From Ciona savignyi (Eukaryota > Chordata > Ascidiacea > Phlebobranchia > Cionidae), in contig CH003359.1 in NCBI GenBank assembly GCA_000149265.1, forward strand, positions 115,586 to 179,585: 64,000 nt of DNA, read 5' to 3'. This document shows, one piece after another, positions 37,101 through 49,200 of this stretch (its first letter is position 1; every line of letters starts with the position of its first letter). The notes beneath the pieces are model-generated. The model had not been told where the DNA came from and did no database searches. It worked only from the letters and a program-made list of their open reading frames with translations. Made by a program: the position numbers and the translations under genes.

Positions 37101-40100
37101 TCGATTAAAAGGGGTAAGAACTGTGAATTCACATTTTGCTTAACTGAGTTTTTTTAATGGCCAAAAGTTTAAAACCCTCATGGCTCGTCCCGAAGATCGT
37201 TTTTTTTTACCTGGGTAAATTTTGCATCTCGGATGAGCTTGTCACTAATAGCTATATTATATGCATTGGCCGCGTTAACCATTCGCCAAACAACCATTTC
37301 TGTCCACAAAAACGACGTCTTTTATTGCAAAGGTATTGCATTCGCCGTTTGTTTTGTTTAATAAAACGCCATTTAAAAAATTTCAAATGCACTTCCTGGA
37401 TATCACTTTTCACACTGTATGTGGAACGTTATATGGGAGGTGGTGGTGGTGTACGTCAACAACTGGCGACAAGTATGTTATTCGACACCACCCGATCGAT
37501 AATTATAGCGCATGACCTGGAGTCGGCAAACTTGAATAGACTTCGTAAAATATTTACAACTCCGCTATTTTGCATTAAAGAATAATACAATCTCCTATTT
37601 AACATCTTATGCCCGTCATCTTTAATAGCATTTGAAGGTCACAGTGCTAATAATGACGTCATATTATCACGAGCGCTCAAGAAAAACAAGAACTTAGTAA
37701 TCTGCCGAGGCGACGAGATAAACAACATGGGGATAGTGGGATTTAGTGCTATCACGCGCAAACCAGGTGGCACACCGAATGCTAGTTAGATTATTGGATC
37801 GTGTGCAGCGAAATGACACTTTGTAGCAACCTGCGACTGGTTTCGTGCACAGTTGATTATGGAAAGAACACTGGAATGCACTTTAAATTGGCGTGGACAA
37901 GAATTTCCTATATCCCATGTCAGCTTTTTTACTTATAATTATTTTTTTGATTTTATTTTAGTTTATACAAAATAGTCACGTTAACATTTGTTATTTGTAG
38001 TCTTGTTTTTTATTGTTTCTATTTTTTCTATGTTCTTGTACAATAATTTAAAAAGTAATTAGGCTACCCATGGAATCAAAAAATAGGTTTCTTTACTATG
38101 CAATGAAAGAGAAAACCACATGCTATTTTAGACAAACCATTTTGGTATGCAGACACGAGTGTCGATTTAATTCTCGCACGGTCGCCTGTCAACGTGCCGT
38201 AGTCCATGGTCGGGAAACCTTGTTGTTTGAGCAAAAGCAACAACGTCAGGCGGTTGGTATCTCGGATTTCATCGACTCTCAGTGACTCCTTGTCTGGCTC
38301 TACAAGCTGGATTAAAAGGGCTTGTTATTACTATGGGCATTGTACATGGCTGTGGAATAATGCCTTTGGGCAAAGTCAGTAAAAACACCGTTTTTCTGCG
38401 GCATTGTGGCAAATATTCACTTTCATTGTTTTTTTTTAACAGCGGTTTTGTTTGTTCGTGTTTATGGATTTCTTTGAAATAATCCCATTGTTTTATTTTA
38501 TTATAGAAATCTTTGATGCCGCGATGAAGTGTCAATAGAACGCAGTAAAAACAGCCGACCGCAATTTATTATGCGAAACATGTGAACAATTTGGGCCCAC
38601 ATCGCTATTATCCCTGATCCCCGTCACTAACCTTATCGCCAATGGATAACACAGCAATAACAGGCAACTTGTGCACTCGTATTTTCGACACGCCAGCAGC
38701 TGCTAACATGCCGATGGCAATGTGTTTCAGCTTGGTTCCGGCTTTCAAGACAACCTCTCCTCGTTTGAGGTCACTTCCGTTTGCGCGTATCAGGTCGCCC
38801 GATTTCACCGTCGTGTTGACCCTAACCACCAACTCACAGTTTCCCTGGAACGAGAGTTAAGAAATAAGAGTTCGCAAATCGGCGACGCCCTTGATAACAA
38901 TATTCATAACAAATGAACTCACAAACACTTGCTTGTTGGCGGACAGGTGTTTTTTTTAAAAGCTGGCAGATGCGAACAATCAAAAACACCTGTCCAAGCT
39001 TATGTATGTGTGTGGACACTGCTAGGGATTTCCTTGCTAGAATCTTTCTATGATTCTAGGGTATGGATTGTAGAGTTAATCTAGGAACTATAATTTTATA
39101 CCTAGAATTTCAAACCGCTCTAAAGATATACCTGAATGCAAACAACATTTTCTGTCATAATTCGATTTGAAAAATGATAATGCATCTATGTTTGTTAAAA
39201 CTTTTAATTATAATTGTTGTCATTATAAACTAAATAACAAATTGTATTACTTATTACTTTTTACTTTAGAATAAAAATGATGAAATGGGCTTGGCTTGGT
39301 AAGTTTTATTAAATGAAAAATGACAATCGGTTTATTGGGGGTATATTCTACTGTGGTGTTTACGATATATGCGTTACTTATAATGAATAATATTCGGTTA
39401 GTAAACACATTTATTTCTTCACAGCAACATAGAACATATTAATATGAAGATCGTATTTTAATTAAAACTTAGTCAAAAAAACATTTTTGTCACATATTTT
39501 CGTATGATTCGTGGGAATGCCAGAAAACATCAATGACACAAGATTTAAAGAAGAACTCACGTCCGCTGCTTCGCGAAGAATCGTTGTGTCTTCCACTTTG
39601 ACGACGGAATCAGCACCGGAGGGCAGCAGAGAGCCAGTGCTCACTCTCACACACCGACCAGGAGTCACGTACTGCAGCAAAACGTCGGAACTCTTCGAGT
39701 TTATAACCTCCAAATTACCGGGGGTGTCGGCAGCTGATGAGAACAGGGTATGTTAACATAAAAATAGTCTCTCGCGATTAAAGCGATGTTTAATATGAAG
39801 TAAATCAAAACGCTGCGATTTTTCAAATTCTTGCTTACCAGAACATGCACACAGCAACATACAAACTTTAATTTTTGCCATTTGTGTTTTGCAAAAATAT
39901 AAAATTTAAAAGTTACCTATTACAGCATATCCGTCCAAAATAGAAGTTGGCAGTGGTGGCACAGATTCGTTTGCCAGCACATCCTCTGCTAGAGTGTAGT
40001 TGGGACTATCTGTACAAAAGGAGCCAGTAAATAGACTTGTAAACTTAAAAAAAATATACCGTGAATCAAAGACATCTGGTTTAGGAGCTTAAAATCGTTT

Positions 40101-43100
40101 AACCTTCAGTTTAGTGTTAAATTTATGTTGTTTTTATGGCGCAATAGAGCAAGGTAAATGAGTAACAAAAAGTTTCTATTTTAAATTTCAGTTAAATGTG
40201 TGGGCAAAAAGATATACAAAAAGGTTAAAACTATTATCCACAAATTTATTTATTGCAAGTTGTAAAAGAAATCCCAAATTAGAAATGGTAAAAGCCGAAT
40301 TATCAAAACAAGTACATTTTAGTGTCATATTTTGTAGATTAGAAAGTTCACTTTAAAATGGTACAAAGTTATTAATTAAAAAATAAAAGTATAAGTCATT
40401 TATAAATAGAGCCTAAAAATAAAAGTCAATCTAGAATTAAACACAGATAAAAAGATCAGGTGAAATCCTGTGAATAAGTGCAAATGGCAAGCTAACCTTT
40501 TAATTGGACCACAGTAACAGGCGTGGAATCTGTGTTAGATACCACCAGTCCAAAAGCTTTTTCCAAGCTCACAGGAGGGTAGGGGTAGATACGATTTCTT
40601 CGTGCTAACTTGGGTGCACCCAGAGAGCCGATGTCTTTAACAATGAAATGTCAAATTTAATTGGCAGCGGTATTTAATTAAGTGGTTTCGTGTTTTTACA
40701 AAATTTACCAGATGTCAATATTTAGTGCACTGCAGCAGACTAAATATATCACAATGGCAGCTTTATTACTTTTTAGTTTTTTATTAACTGTAATTGCCTC
40801 TGTGAAAAAAAAATGATTGATTAAAATAACTGCATGAAGGAAGTTGGTATTTCCCTTTTTATTAATCCAAAATAAAATGCTATGACATGATATTTAGCAA
40901 AGCAGTGTGTTTAAATGTTTTGGGAAAACGTATTTGCTAAAAATGTCAAATACAAATTTAACTTTTAAAAGAAAGTGTAAACAAGAAAGCAAACCTGACA
41001 CACCGCTGTCGGAAAATGTGTCTCTATATGTATTGAAATCCCCAAGAAATTTGGTCTGTAAATAAACATAATTATAAGAAACGTCAATTTTTTTATTGTT
41101 ATTTTTCCAATAAGTTTATACTTACCGAAGATGGCACCTGTTCAAAATCAATAGAGTTGAGGTCACTTTCGTTCAGAAGACCACCTTGACGGTTGCCATT
41201 GGTGTGCACGTCATGGTCATTTTGGCTATCTAGTGCGTGGTGCTCATCCACAGCAGTATGATGCTCTGTAATTGCGGTATGATGGTCTACAATCGGGGTA
41301 TGATGGTCTACAATCGGGGTATGATGGTCTATGATCGGGGTATGATGGTCTGCAACCGAAATTTGATGTGTGTCAATCGCGATATTGTGAGTGTCGATTT
41401 GTGAGTGAGCATTGACGGAGATTTGGTGGCTATCAACTGTGATTGGGGTAGAATGACTGCCGCCGAAATCGGATTGATTGAGATCCAAACTTGGCAACAC
41501 CACAGACCCGGAGTCCAAGCGATTTTCTCTGATCACTGGAAGATTTTCTGGAGTCTGGATCTAAAAAACGAATACATAAACTCAAATGTTCCTATGTGCG
41601 CATTCCAAGCTATGCTACGTAGTACACACCTGTCTTCCATATTGTACAGACTGTGGAGTGAATGGCAAGTTGAAATCCTTTGTTTTATCAGGAAATTGTT
41701 TTTGCTTACTAAGTAAATTCTCGATTACTTTATCGGTGGTCTTCTCGCCTTTCATTTGCCCAATAGCTATTGGTAATATTAGGCTTATTTTTTCCAAACA
41801 GGCCTGAAAAATACAGAACATCAGAATTAGGTTTAAAAGGTGTAACACAACACTTTGCTCTTGCAGGTAATTGATAAATATCAAAAGCGGTCAGAATTTT
41901 TTTTAAATAAACACACACACACACACAAAACAGCTTTAGCAAACTAAGGTCACAAATTAAAAAGGGCATATACTACATTGTATAAATTATGCTGCCCATG
42001 ACTAATTTACTTATTTAGCAATTTTAATAAAATGTTATTATTAATTTGTTGTACCGGCATGTGTCTTTTTTAAGGTTTTTGTGTTTTTTAATTTTTCTTT
42101 GCTATTGGTATTTAGCTTGTGCGCATGCGGAAATTAAGAAGAATCTCATGTCAGTGGAAAATGTTATCATAGGGAGGTAAAAAACAAGTTCATCTTTTCA
42201 CCATGGCAATAAAATAGTCTTTTTAATTAAAATGATTTAATACAGACGGATGTTGAATGGTTAGAGTAACCGCATCGAACCGCCAGCTGAAATGTTATGG
42301 GAGTGAAATTGACTTGTAGCTAGTTGGGGCAGGGCACATAGGATAAAAAACATGTCAAGTAGCAAAGTCTTTTGGTTCTTTTTAAAAAAAACACTTTTAT
42401 TATGCAGCTTTTTTTGAACATTTACGAACGTTTTTTTCGTGTCATTTAATATCATTTATTATATTACTTTTTTATGGGGTTTAAAGTGACAGTCTATCAC
42501 TGCTGTCTTTTCCAGTATGCACATTGCGGCACATTGGCATTACTGGAACATCAATGGATTAAATAGCCATAACAATATCCCCATAAACTGCAACAATCTG
42601 TGATATTTCTAGTCAATTTTTTATAACGCCCTTTATCCATCCATTTACCGGGGATAAATATTTTATTCCAAAATGATGAGCCCACAGCGACTGGTGCTAT
42701 TTTTATCATAATTATTAATATTTAGCTTGATCATTCAAAACTTACCGCAGCAGACTGAACATTTTCGGGAAGGTTGATAATCAGAGTCTTTTTTCTTATC
42801 CCAGCTACACCCCTGTGATAACACAGTATAACGCTGGGCCAGATTTTTTTTTAATAAAATTTGCTATGTTAATAACACCTTAATAACAAACAAACTTGAT
42901 TAATATGACTTTTAAACATGGATGCATGCATGATGCATGTAGTTTAACACAAGGTTACAATGTTATACTGGATCATTAACAAAGTATAAAATAAAGCAGA
43001 CATCAAATTAGTATTGCTTAAAATATATATTAATAAAGGCAGTAACATAATATACCATTAACCTGTAAAGCAAGGATATTGGGTTTTCTTTTAGGCATTG

Positions 43101-44751
43101 AAGATGTATGGCAGTTTGTAGCACTGTGGCTTCCTTCTCAATAACGGCACGAGTGGCTTCAGGCATCACGGCTCTTGGTTGAAAAGAAGTACCACCAACT
43201 GATATAATGAGATCAACTCCCAACACATCAGTCCAAGAGCATAGGGTAGCCTGTAAGTTTGCACAATTTAAAGACAAAATGCAGCCATTATATGTCACTG
43301 CATGTTTTTAAACGGCCAATATCATCTCTCTGTTTGAGCATAATGCTTCTTTGAGGTGTCCAACTAAGGTCCATAATACAAAAACTAACATCTAGATTTT
43401 CCGTGCTATTCCGTCTTTATATTCTTTATCCATACTACAATTCAACTAAACTTAAATAGGAAGGCTGTAGAATTGCAAAAAAACATTTATCGCTGTCATA
43501 CCTTTATTTCATTAATATCATCTGGAACTATTTTTTCCGTTCTTGTAATAGCTCTGCATCTAAAAAATAATACAAAAATGATTAACCGATATATTGCATG
43601 GTCTAAAAATGGCTTGTGAGGGACTCCTATAGTAGATTTTAGATCGTTCTGACATTGAGTAATAAAAAGAAACCAACCAGCAAGAGCACAGCGTACCGCA
43701 ACATTTACCGGATAGGGAAATTCATCTTTATCCCCGTGAATGGGAAAACCAAGGGGGTTATCACACAGGCAATTGTCAGATCACCTCCGCCCACCGTCGG
43801 GTTACCGGAGCTATTGCAGTGTGTTGTATATGATAGACACGTTCCTTCAATTTGGTAGAACCTATTAATCCGCTGAGTTCAGGCAATGTCCGTAAAGTGC
43901 CTTGCCCAAGGACACAGCCGACTACTAGCTAGCGACCAGTTTCGCACCTGCAACCATTCAATTGAAAGGCACTTAACCGTTACACCAACGGGCCGGGCCA
44001 CACATCTAGACAAAAAAGCTACCAGCTTACAACTTTTGCATCAAGATCAGACATTAAATTGAAAATTCCCCCAAAAATCATTTTTAAATCAATATCGAAC
44101 GTTTTAAAATGGACACTGGAATTAGTGTGTAAATTTATTAGTGATATCATAAAGGTGGGTTAGAAGTGGAGAATGAATTATGTTTAAAAAATTACATTAA
44201 CTGCGTGTATTCGTAGATTCAGTCTTTGGAAGCAGAAACAAAATTGTAGATGAAACAAAACAAAATTTTACATGAAAAATTTTTATCTAACTTAAATCCT
44301 GATCTTAGAATCAAACAAATTAGTGCTTGCTTGTGCTCGTGGTAACTCACCCTTCCAACTTGGACAACACTGATTGGATCTTTGGACCAGTGGTATCTCT
44401 TTGCTGTGCATTGTGAAACTGATCTCCAACTGAAAATAAATTACATTAACATTGCCTTTTTTCTTCTATATCAGTAAAAAATCCAAATCTTAAAAATCGT
44501 ATATTTTAAATGTACTAATTGTATATATTTTAAACAAATACTAAAGAGATCGCGTATTTATAAATATTTAATCCTTAATGATCATCTTTTTATGTAATAT
44601 TAAGGGAATTTATAGCAATTGACTTACCAGTCAGAACACCAACAAAAATAACCGGATCCTTTTGATTTATTGCAAGAGCCTTCGCAAGACTGGTACCAAG
44701 AACACCTCTGTCCAGTTTCGCACTTTTAACCCAATATGTTCCAGCGGACAT
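34171..44751 (-). CDS. GPHN: Gephyrin (MogA-like G domain, His-rich linker, MoeA-like E domain)
   Basis: Gephyrin completes molybdenum cofactor (adenylylation, then metal insertion) and in vertebrates scaffolds inhibitory synapses. Seventeen exons join in phase to 824 residues: 44628-44751, 44351-44429, 43502-43553, 43063-43250, 42746-42812, 41630-41803, 41126-41560, 40995-41055, 40497-40634, 39917-40009, 39561-39733, 38632-38844, 38138-38306, 36785-36899, 36008-36072, 35603-35706, 34171-34395. The order G-linker-E is the animal arrangement. G domain: VGVLTVGDQ, VPDDINEIK, VGGTSFQPRAVMPEAT, KKTLIINLPE. E domain: PTSILDGYAV, VSTGSLLPSGADSVVKVEDT, DEIRDTN, STGGCSMGEKD, FCLPGVPVPA, and the subdomain IV end YQRAALRYEP...TGNQIISRL. 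Odd: residue 112 is Ala where MogA has its catalytic Asp (RDVTP); GNPVS reads GVPVP; about 35 extra residues precede the G core; the linker (exon 7) holds an HHTPIVD repeat. G-domain activity is doubtful; E-domain residues are mostly kept. Confidence 0.92.
34470..34730 (-). repeat. tRNA-like SINE, family A, in last gephyrin intron
   Basis: Minus-strand copy from GTGAATGGGAAAACG through CACACGGGCAAGTGTCAGAT to TAAACCGGACGG. A fragment of a second copy (GTTACCGGAGATATTGCAAT) follows at about 34760. Confidence 0.75.
36409..36428. promoter_or_regulatory. Perfect 20-bp palindrome with paired GATAAG sites
   Basis: TTGGATAAGCGCTTATCCAA is its own reverse complement and places two GATA-type words back to back in a gephyrin intron (between exons 14 and 15). 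It could be a dimer-binding site; a role is not shown. Confidence 0.35.
36455..36523 (+). repeat. Family A SINE fragment in gephyrin intron
   Basis: Carries AATAGCTCCGGGAACCCGAC and ATTGCCTGTGCGATAACGC, the distal blocks of the family A SINE. Head and tail are absent. Confidence 0.55.
37225..37305 (-). repeat. tRNA-like SINE, family B, in gephyrin intron
   Basis: GGCCGCGTTAACCATTCGCC is the reversed A-box region of the family, preceded by the diverged CACTAATAGC block. Confidence 0.5.
41240..41356. repeat. 21-bp coding minisatellite in gephyrin exon 7
   Basis: Unit GGGGTATGATGGTCTACAATC repeats in frame and encodes a seven-residue DHHTPIV-type unit on the minus strand. About three copies are nearly identical, with diverged copies (EHHTAVD, DTHQISV) on either side. 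This produces the His-rich segment of the gephyrin linker. Confidence 0.85.
43710..43998 (-). repeat. tRNA-like SINE, family A, in gephyrin intron 3
   Basis: Minus-strand, nearly full copy: TTTATCCCCGTGAATGGGAA, CAATTGTCAGATCACCTCCG, CAATTTGGTAGAACC, and the reversed head ending ACCAACGGGCCGGGCC. Confidence 0.85.
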
Positions 44752-45504
44752 CTTTTTTGTGATTATTTTTAAAAAATCGATCTGGATTTTATTTATTAGA
44801 TTATGAAAGTTCCGCAGTGCCTACTAAACTTCTGCTGTCTAAAAAAACATGATTTTAAAGTTAAGGCGTACGCAGTTAAGGCAAATTATCAGAGCAATTG
44901 AGCATTACTTGCCTTCTGGCTATTTAATTTCAGAGAAATGTTGACCGCCGCCCGTTACGGATAAATAAGTCAACATCCAAAAAGTAAAAAAGCACCATAA
45001 AGCCGATAACTTGTTTAACAATGCAATTTTTTTCTTTTCAAGAAGACATAAATAATTGAATACCAACAAAGTTAATTAAATAACATTTTAGTTATTAATA
45101 GGATTTTTTAAATTGCAATCAATTAAAAAATAATTAAAACTTAATTATTGATTCTACCAATTCGAAAAACTTACAATCCTATGTTGTACAAAACTCATCA
45201 AGTCATAAATGATTTTAATACAAAAGTACGAGAAGAAGTACTGGTAACTTTTTAAGTTGATTTGTGTTTTTATACAATAGATCATAAAAGATTACACATT
45301 TAAGGTCAGCTGCTAGCTAGTTTACGATATATTGGGCCTGGGGCAAGAAGATAAACAGACATTCCTTGACCCAAGTAGATTACCTGGTCAAAAAAAAACT
45401 GTAGCAAAGTCTGGTTTATCTAAAAACTATAGTTATTACTTTTTTTCTATATTAAGTTTAACAAAATTATGACACAACAATGGTGCTATATTTATAATAC
45501 AGAA

Positions 45505-45797
45505 AGGATAGGATATTCATGTTTATCTCTGTTAATGGGAAAACCAAGGGAGTTAACACATCGGGCAATCGTCAGATCACCTTGCGCCCACTGTCAGGTT
45601 ACCAGAGCTATTGCAGTTTGTTGTGTATGATAGACATGTTTCTTCAATTTGGTAGAACCCAATAATCTGCTGGTTGCAGACAATCTCTGTTAAGTGCCTT
45701 GCCCAAGGACACAACCAGACTAGCTAGCGACCAGTTTCGAACCTGCAACCTTTTAGTTGCAAGGTGTCACAATAAACCACCAGACTAACGGTCGGAC
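45505..45797 (-). repeat. tRNA-like SINE, family A
   Basis: Minus-strand copy beginning AGGATAGGATATTCATG and ending in the reversed head ACTAACGGTCGGAC. About 293 bases, close to full length. Confidence 0.85.
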
Positions 45798-47099
45798 ATC
45801 AAAAGTCAAAGTTTGGTCTAATTAATTCTGGAGAGTCAATGGGTTAAAAAGTTATTTTTTCAAAGAATATAAGTATTTATGAATTCTTTATCCACTTCCA
45901 AAGAATTCTAAAAAATACAAATTTGGGACGTACCTACTGTAAAATTGGACGGTTTAACTTTAACATATATAAAGTAGGTCAGCTTATTAACCCTCATTTT
46001 TATATAGACTGCAGCAGTACGCTGATTAACACACATCGACTGTTGTTTATAAAAAGGACATCCTCTAAAGTAAAAGACTTATTGAACGATTTATATATAG
46101 CATTTGCGTATTGTTAAGAAAATAGCATGCGCCATCTGCACGTCTGACATACAAAACAACTACTTGTACGTTTGACATACATCACCTGCAAGTCGGATAA
46201 ATACAGACGTAAAATAAACGAATATTAATCAAAATGAAAAAATTTCAGCTGGATCTAAATATTAGGAGCATGTTCTCTTTTTATTTGGGTAATTATAGCG
46301 GCACGTTTCTTTCTGCTATCATCACGGCACGACGCAATTATTGCTGGTTTAAATACAACTTACCAATATTCAATTACTTCACCGACTTTCCGATACGGCG
46401 TGTTTATATCAGTTCATTTTTTTTGTAAATTTTGGTGCACGTTTTAGACTATGTAGCTAATGTAACAAGCCATCGCCGAAAACCTTAAAACTAAAATTGC
46501 TTATGCACGGTATCCGTCGTATGCAACACCCTGCAATAGCTCTGCAAACTTCCGTAACACACTTTAGAAACAGGGCTCTTTGGCGTTCGTCCATGTTATT
46601 ACGCACTGTGTAGTTTAAAGTTTAAACATAGGTATTCATATATTAATACACTTTACATAAATTGCCAGAAATAATATCTATTGCACCTACCAACCATAGC
46701 AACGCCAGACGTAAAATGGAAGCTGTCGTTCGATCGCAGATTGAGTATAAAATTGCCCATGAAGTCATCTCACAAGGTTTTATTCTCAATACTACGAATA
46801 ACCCCGACTTGAACACGGTATTTAAAGGACTTATATCCTATATTCTACATTACTTCAGTTAATTACACAGCACATTACAATATCTCCCGTGACCCGAGAA
46901 GAAGAATCTGAAGATTAGCGGAAGTCCATGTCATCACTTTCACTGCGTTTTAACGTTTACGTAGATAAAAATGACTCTTCTGTCAACTCTGCTTTGCTTT
47001 TTCGCTCTAGCCTTCACGCATTTAAAACACTTAGAAAACACATAAATCGCATGATGGCGTAAACGATAAGTCTGACAAAGCGAAGAAGGCTCTTAAAAG

Positions 47100-47199
47100 G
47101 TTACGTACGGTCGTGTTGCCGAATAGTCAACGTAGCGGATACATATACCGACTTACATACAATAAACGGTCTTAGCAATGGACCCATTATGGTTTCGTT
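47100..47199 (+). repeat. tRNA-like SINE, family B
   Basis: GGTCGTGTTGCCGAATAGTC, then GGATACATATACCGACTTAC, ending near CCCATTATGG. Plus orientation. Confidence 0.55.
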
Positions 47200-47593
47200 G
47201 TAATATACCTGAAATTCAGCGTCTTTACTGTAACTTTATTTCCTCAACGAATATTTTAACAGTACAAGAACGTTAAAAAAAGGTAAGATAAAGATGGGTA
47301 TAACGGACTTGACCCCTTTTCATGTTTTGAAAGACCCTTAATGATTTGAAGACCATTTCTATATGAAGCGCTGTATGCCACACAACCGTACAACAGCGCT
47401 TTCTTTTATATCACGAGGTCAAAAATTACATTTACAGTACTTTCTACCCTTAAGTGGCAATTAACCGTTTGAATTAGGGTTCAAAAATTTTACAAAGAAT
47501 ATTAAAAAAAACTGTAGAACATAAATTTATGGATCAAGCCGCGTTATCAAAGCATTGTGATATAGCAGTAAAATTAAGTTTTAAATAAATACA

Positions 47594-47622
47594 TATATAT
47601 ATATATATATATATATATGTAT
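47594..47622. repeat. (TA)n microsatellite
   Basis: Alternating A-T tract of nearly 30 bases just left of two family B SINE copies, as also seen near 16.1 kb. Confidence 0.9.
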
Positions 47623-47633
47623 AATGGGTAAGG

Positions 47634-47715
47634 TTCGAATGATGGACTCGCTAAGGCCGTTTTTGTATAGAAACGGTATATGTATCGGTTGCGTTAACCC
47701 TTTTGCCACACGACC
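47634..47715 (-). repeat. tRNA-like SINE, family B
   Basis: Reversed head: CGGTATATGTATCGGTTGCG, TTAACCCTTTTGCCACACGA, preceded by ATGGACTCGCTAAGGCCG. Confidence 0.6.
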
Positions 47716-47840
47716 CCACTTCATACAGTTTCCCTTCTATTTTGCTTTGTTTTATAGCTCGAGTCGTCACCCACCGGAAATACTTTTTAAAAAAGATAAA
47801 TCGCATGATGGCGAAAACGGTATTTTTTTTTTAAACTCTT

Positions 47841-47934
47841 TCGAACCCATGATGGGCTCGTTACTAGGACCGTTTTTTTGTATAAGAGTCGGTATATGTA
47901 TCGGTCGCGTTAACCATTCGGCCACACAACCGTA
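47841..47934 (-). repeat. tRNA-like SINE, family B, best-kept copy
   Basis: In reverse complement it reads CGGTTGTGTGGCCGAATGGT, TAACGCGACCGATACATATA, and ends with CATGGGTTCGA. This is a clear A-box/B-box pair of a tRNA-derived promoter. It was used as the reference for the other family B copies. Confidence 0.65.
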
Positions 47935-47984
47935 CCGGCGAAAACGGTATGCCAAGATTAAGCGACGAAGGCGCTAAAAGCGCC

Positions 47985-48226
47985 ACTACCGGTTAGCTTA
48001 GTTGGATTAGTGCGTCGCCTTTTAACAAAAGGTAGGTAGACTCGAAACTCTAGCTAGTTGGCTGTATTCTTGGGCAGGCACTTATCGGGCACGGCCTTAA
48101 CTTAGTAAAATGATTGGTTCTACCAAATTAAAGGTAAGTCTGAATAATACACAATAAACTGCAATAGCTCCAGTAACGCGACGGTTGGCGGGAGGTGATC
48201 TGACGATTGACCGTGTGTTAGCCCTT
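47985..48226 (+). repeat. tRNA-like SINE, family A, diverged
   Basis: Head GTTAGCTTAGTTGGATTAGT with GCGTCGCCTTTTAAC, then TTGGTTCTACCAAATTAAAG, and CGGGAGGTGATCTGACGATT at the distal end. Confidence 0.75.
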
Positions 48227-49192
48227 CAAATGTGAATCTGTTTTTTTTAATAGTTTTCAAACACGTCAAAAAATGACAAATTTTACTTCAAAAAGTCGTT
48301 AAAATGACACATATATTAGTTATGTTTTATTTTACAAAAACAAGTATGCAACAAAAAGCAATAACCTCTTTGTAGCTTGTCGAAAATGCTTCCCAAGGTG
48401 GTAGGCTCCAGAACAAATCGTAACAAATCATATTGCTTCCCCACACCAACCTATGATTTATTAATAAATATAAACTCACCCTATTGATTTTTTGGCAACA
48501 TTGTACAACGCGAATGGGAGTAAGTTTAAATTTAAATGCTGCCCCTGGTGATATGTCATTGTTATTTCAGCGAGAGATTGCGAAGATTTCCGAAACGTCG
48601 CGAAGCCAGAAGCGGGTGAGAGGTGCAAACCAGTTTTAACCGGTCTGGAGTAACTCAGCGTTTTTCATCTTTATCAACCTCTACGAACATGGCAAAATCA
48701 CCATTCGAAATCGCGAAGATATTTACAACTGCCGAAATTAGTAAGATTAGATTTTGTTTTTGTTGCCTAATCTGTGAAAAATAAAACGATATTTTAAAAC
48801 AATAGAGCTGTTGGAAGGTGAGCTATTGGCGGGAAATTTGAATATTGCAATAGGGAAGTTCGGAAGAATTCCGTTTAGTGAGACTTTAAGAAGAAACAAA
48901 TTAGAGGATACGTAATATGTAAGATTTTGTGTGTTTTAGTTTTTTATTTAAGTGTATTAAGACGTAAAGTACATGTGCTTAGGCTAATGTTATTTAGTTA
49001 TTATGTTGTCAACATTGTTCTTTTACTTTTCGGGCATATTAAATATCCGTTGGTTTAGTTTTCTTAATGCTTTGCTGATGTGCGTCTTTGTGTGTTGTGT
49101 TGGTTGTTATTGGCTTGTCTCAGTTTAAAAATTAGGTCGTCCCGCCGTCGCAGCTATGCGTTTCTGCGCTTCTGTTTACAAGCGAACGCGTG

Positions 49193-49200
49193 TGACGTCA
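49193..49200 (+). promoter_or_regulatory. CRE-type site in a CpG-richer stretch upstream of exportin-1
   Basis: TGACGTCA, a full cAMP-response/ATF consensus, lies about 650 bases before the exportin-1 ATG. It sits in a short CpG-richer segment (49130-49270) that also contains CACGTG and a GCGCGCGC run. This is a plausible promoter area; no transcript start is known. Confidence 0.35.

Noticed and set aside
37157-37585. A 142-codon plus-strand frame inside a gephyrin intron
   Set aside because: Part of it is a reversed SINE B copy (IGRVNHSPNNHF is SINE-derived text seen again at 47.9 kb). It has no recognisable domain or splice context.
41240-41356. CRISPR-like spaced repeats
   Set aside because: Units are contiguous, in frame and coding; there are no spacers and the context is a eukaryotic exon.
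42230-42300. tRNA-like words (ATGGTTAGAGTA) near 42.25 kb
   Set aside because: No matching B-box or acceptor stem at the right distance.
48540-48620. A candidate untranslated first exon of exportin-1 (acceptor-like TTATTTCAG, donor-like CGG|GTGAGA)
   Set aside because: Both sites look good but a first exon needs no acceptor, and nothing connects it to 49833; kept only as a possibility for transcript checking.
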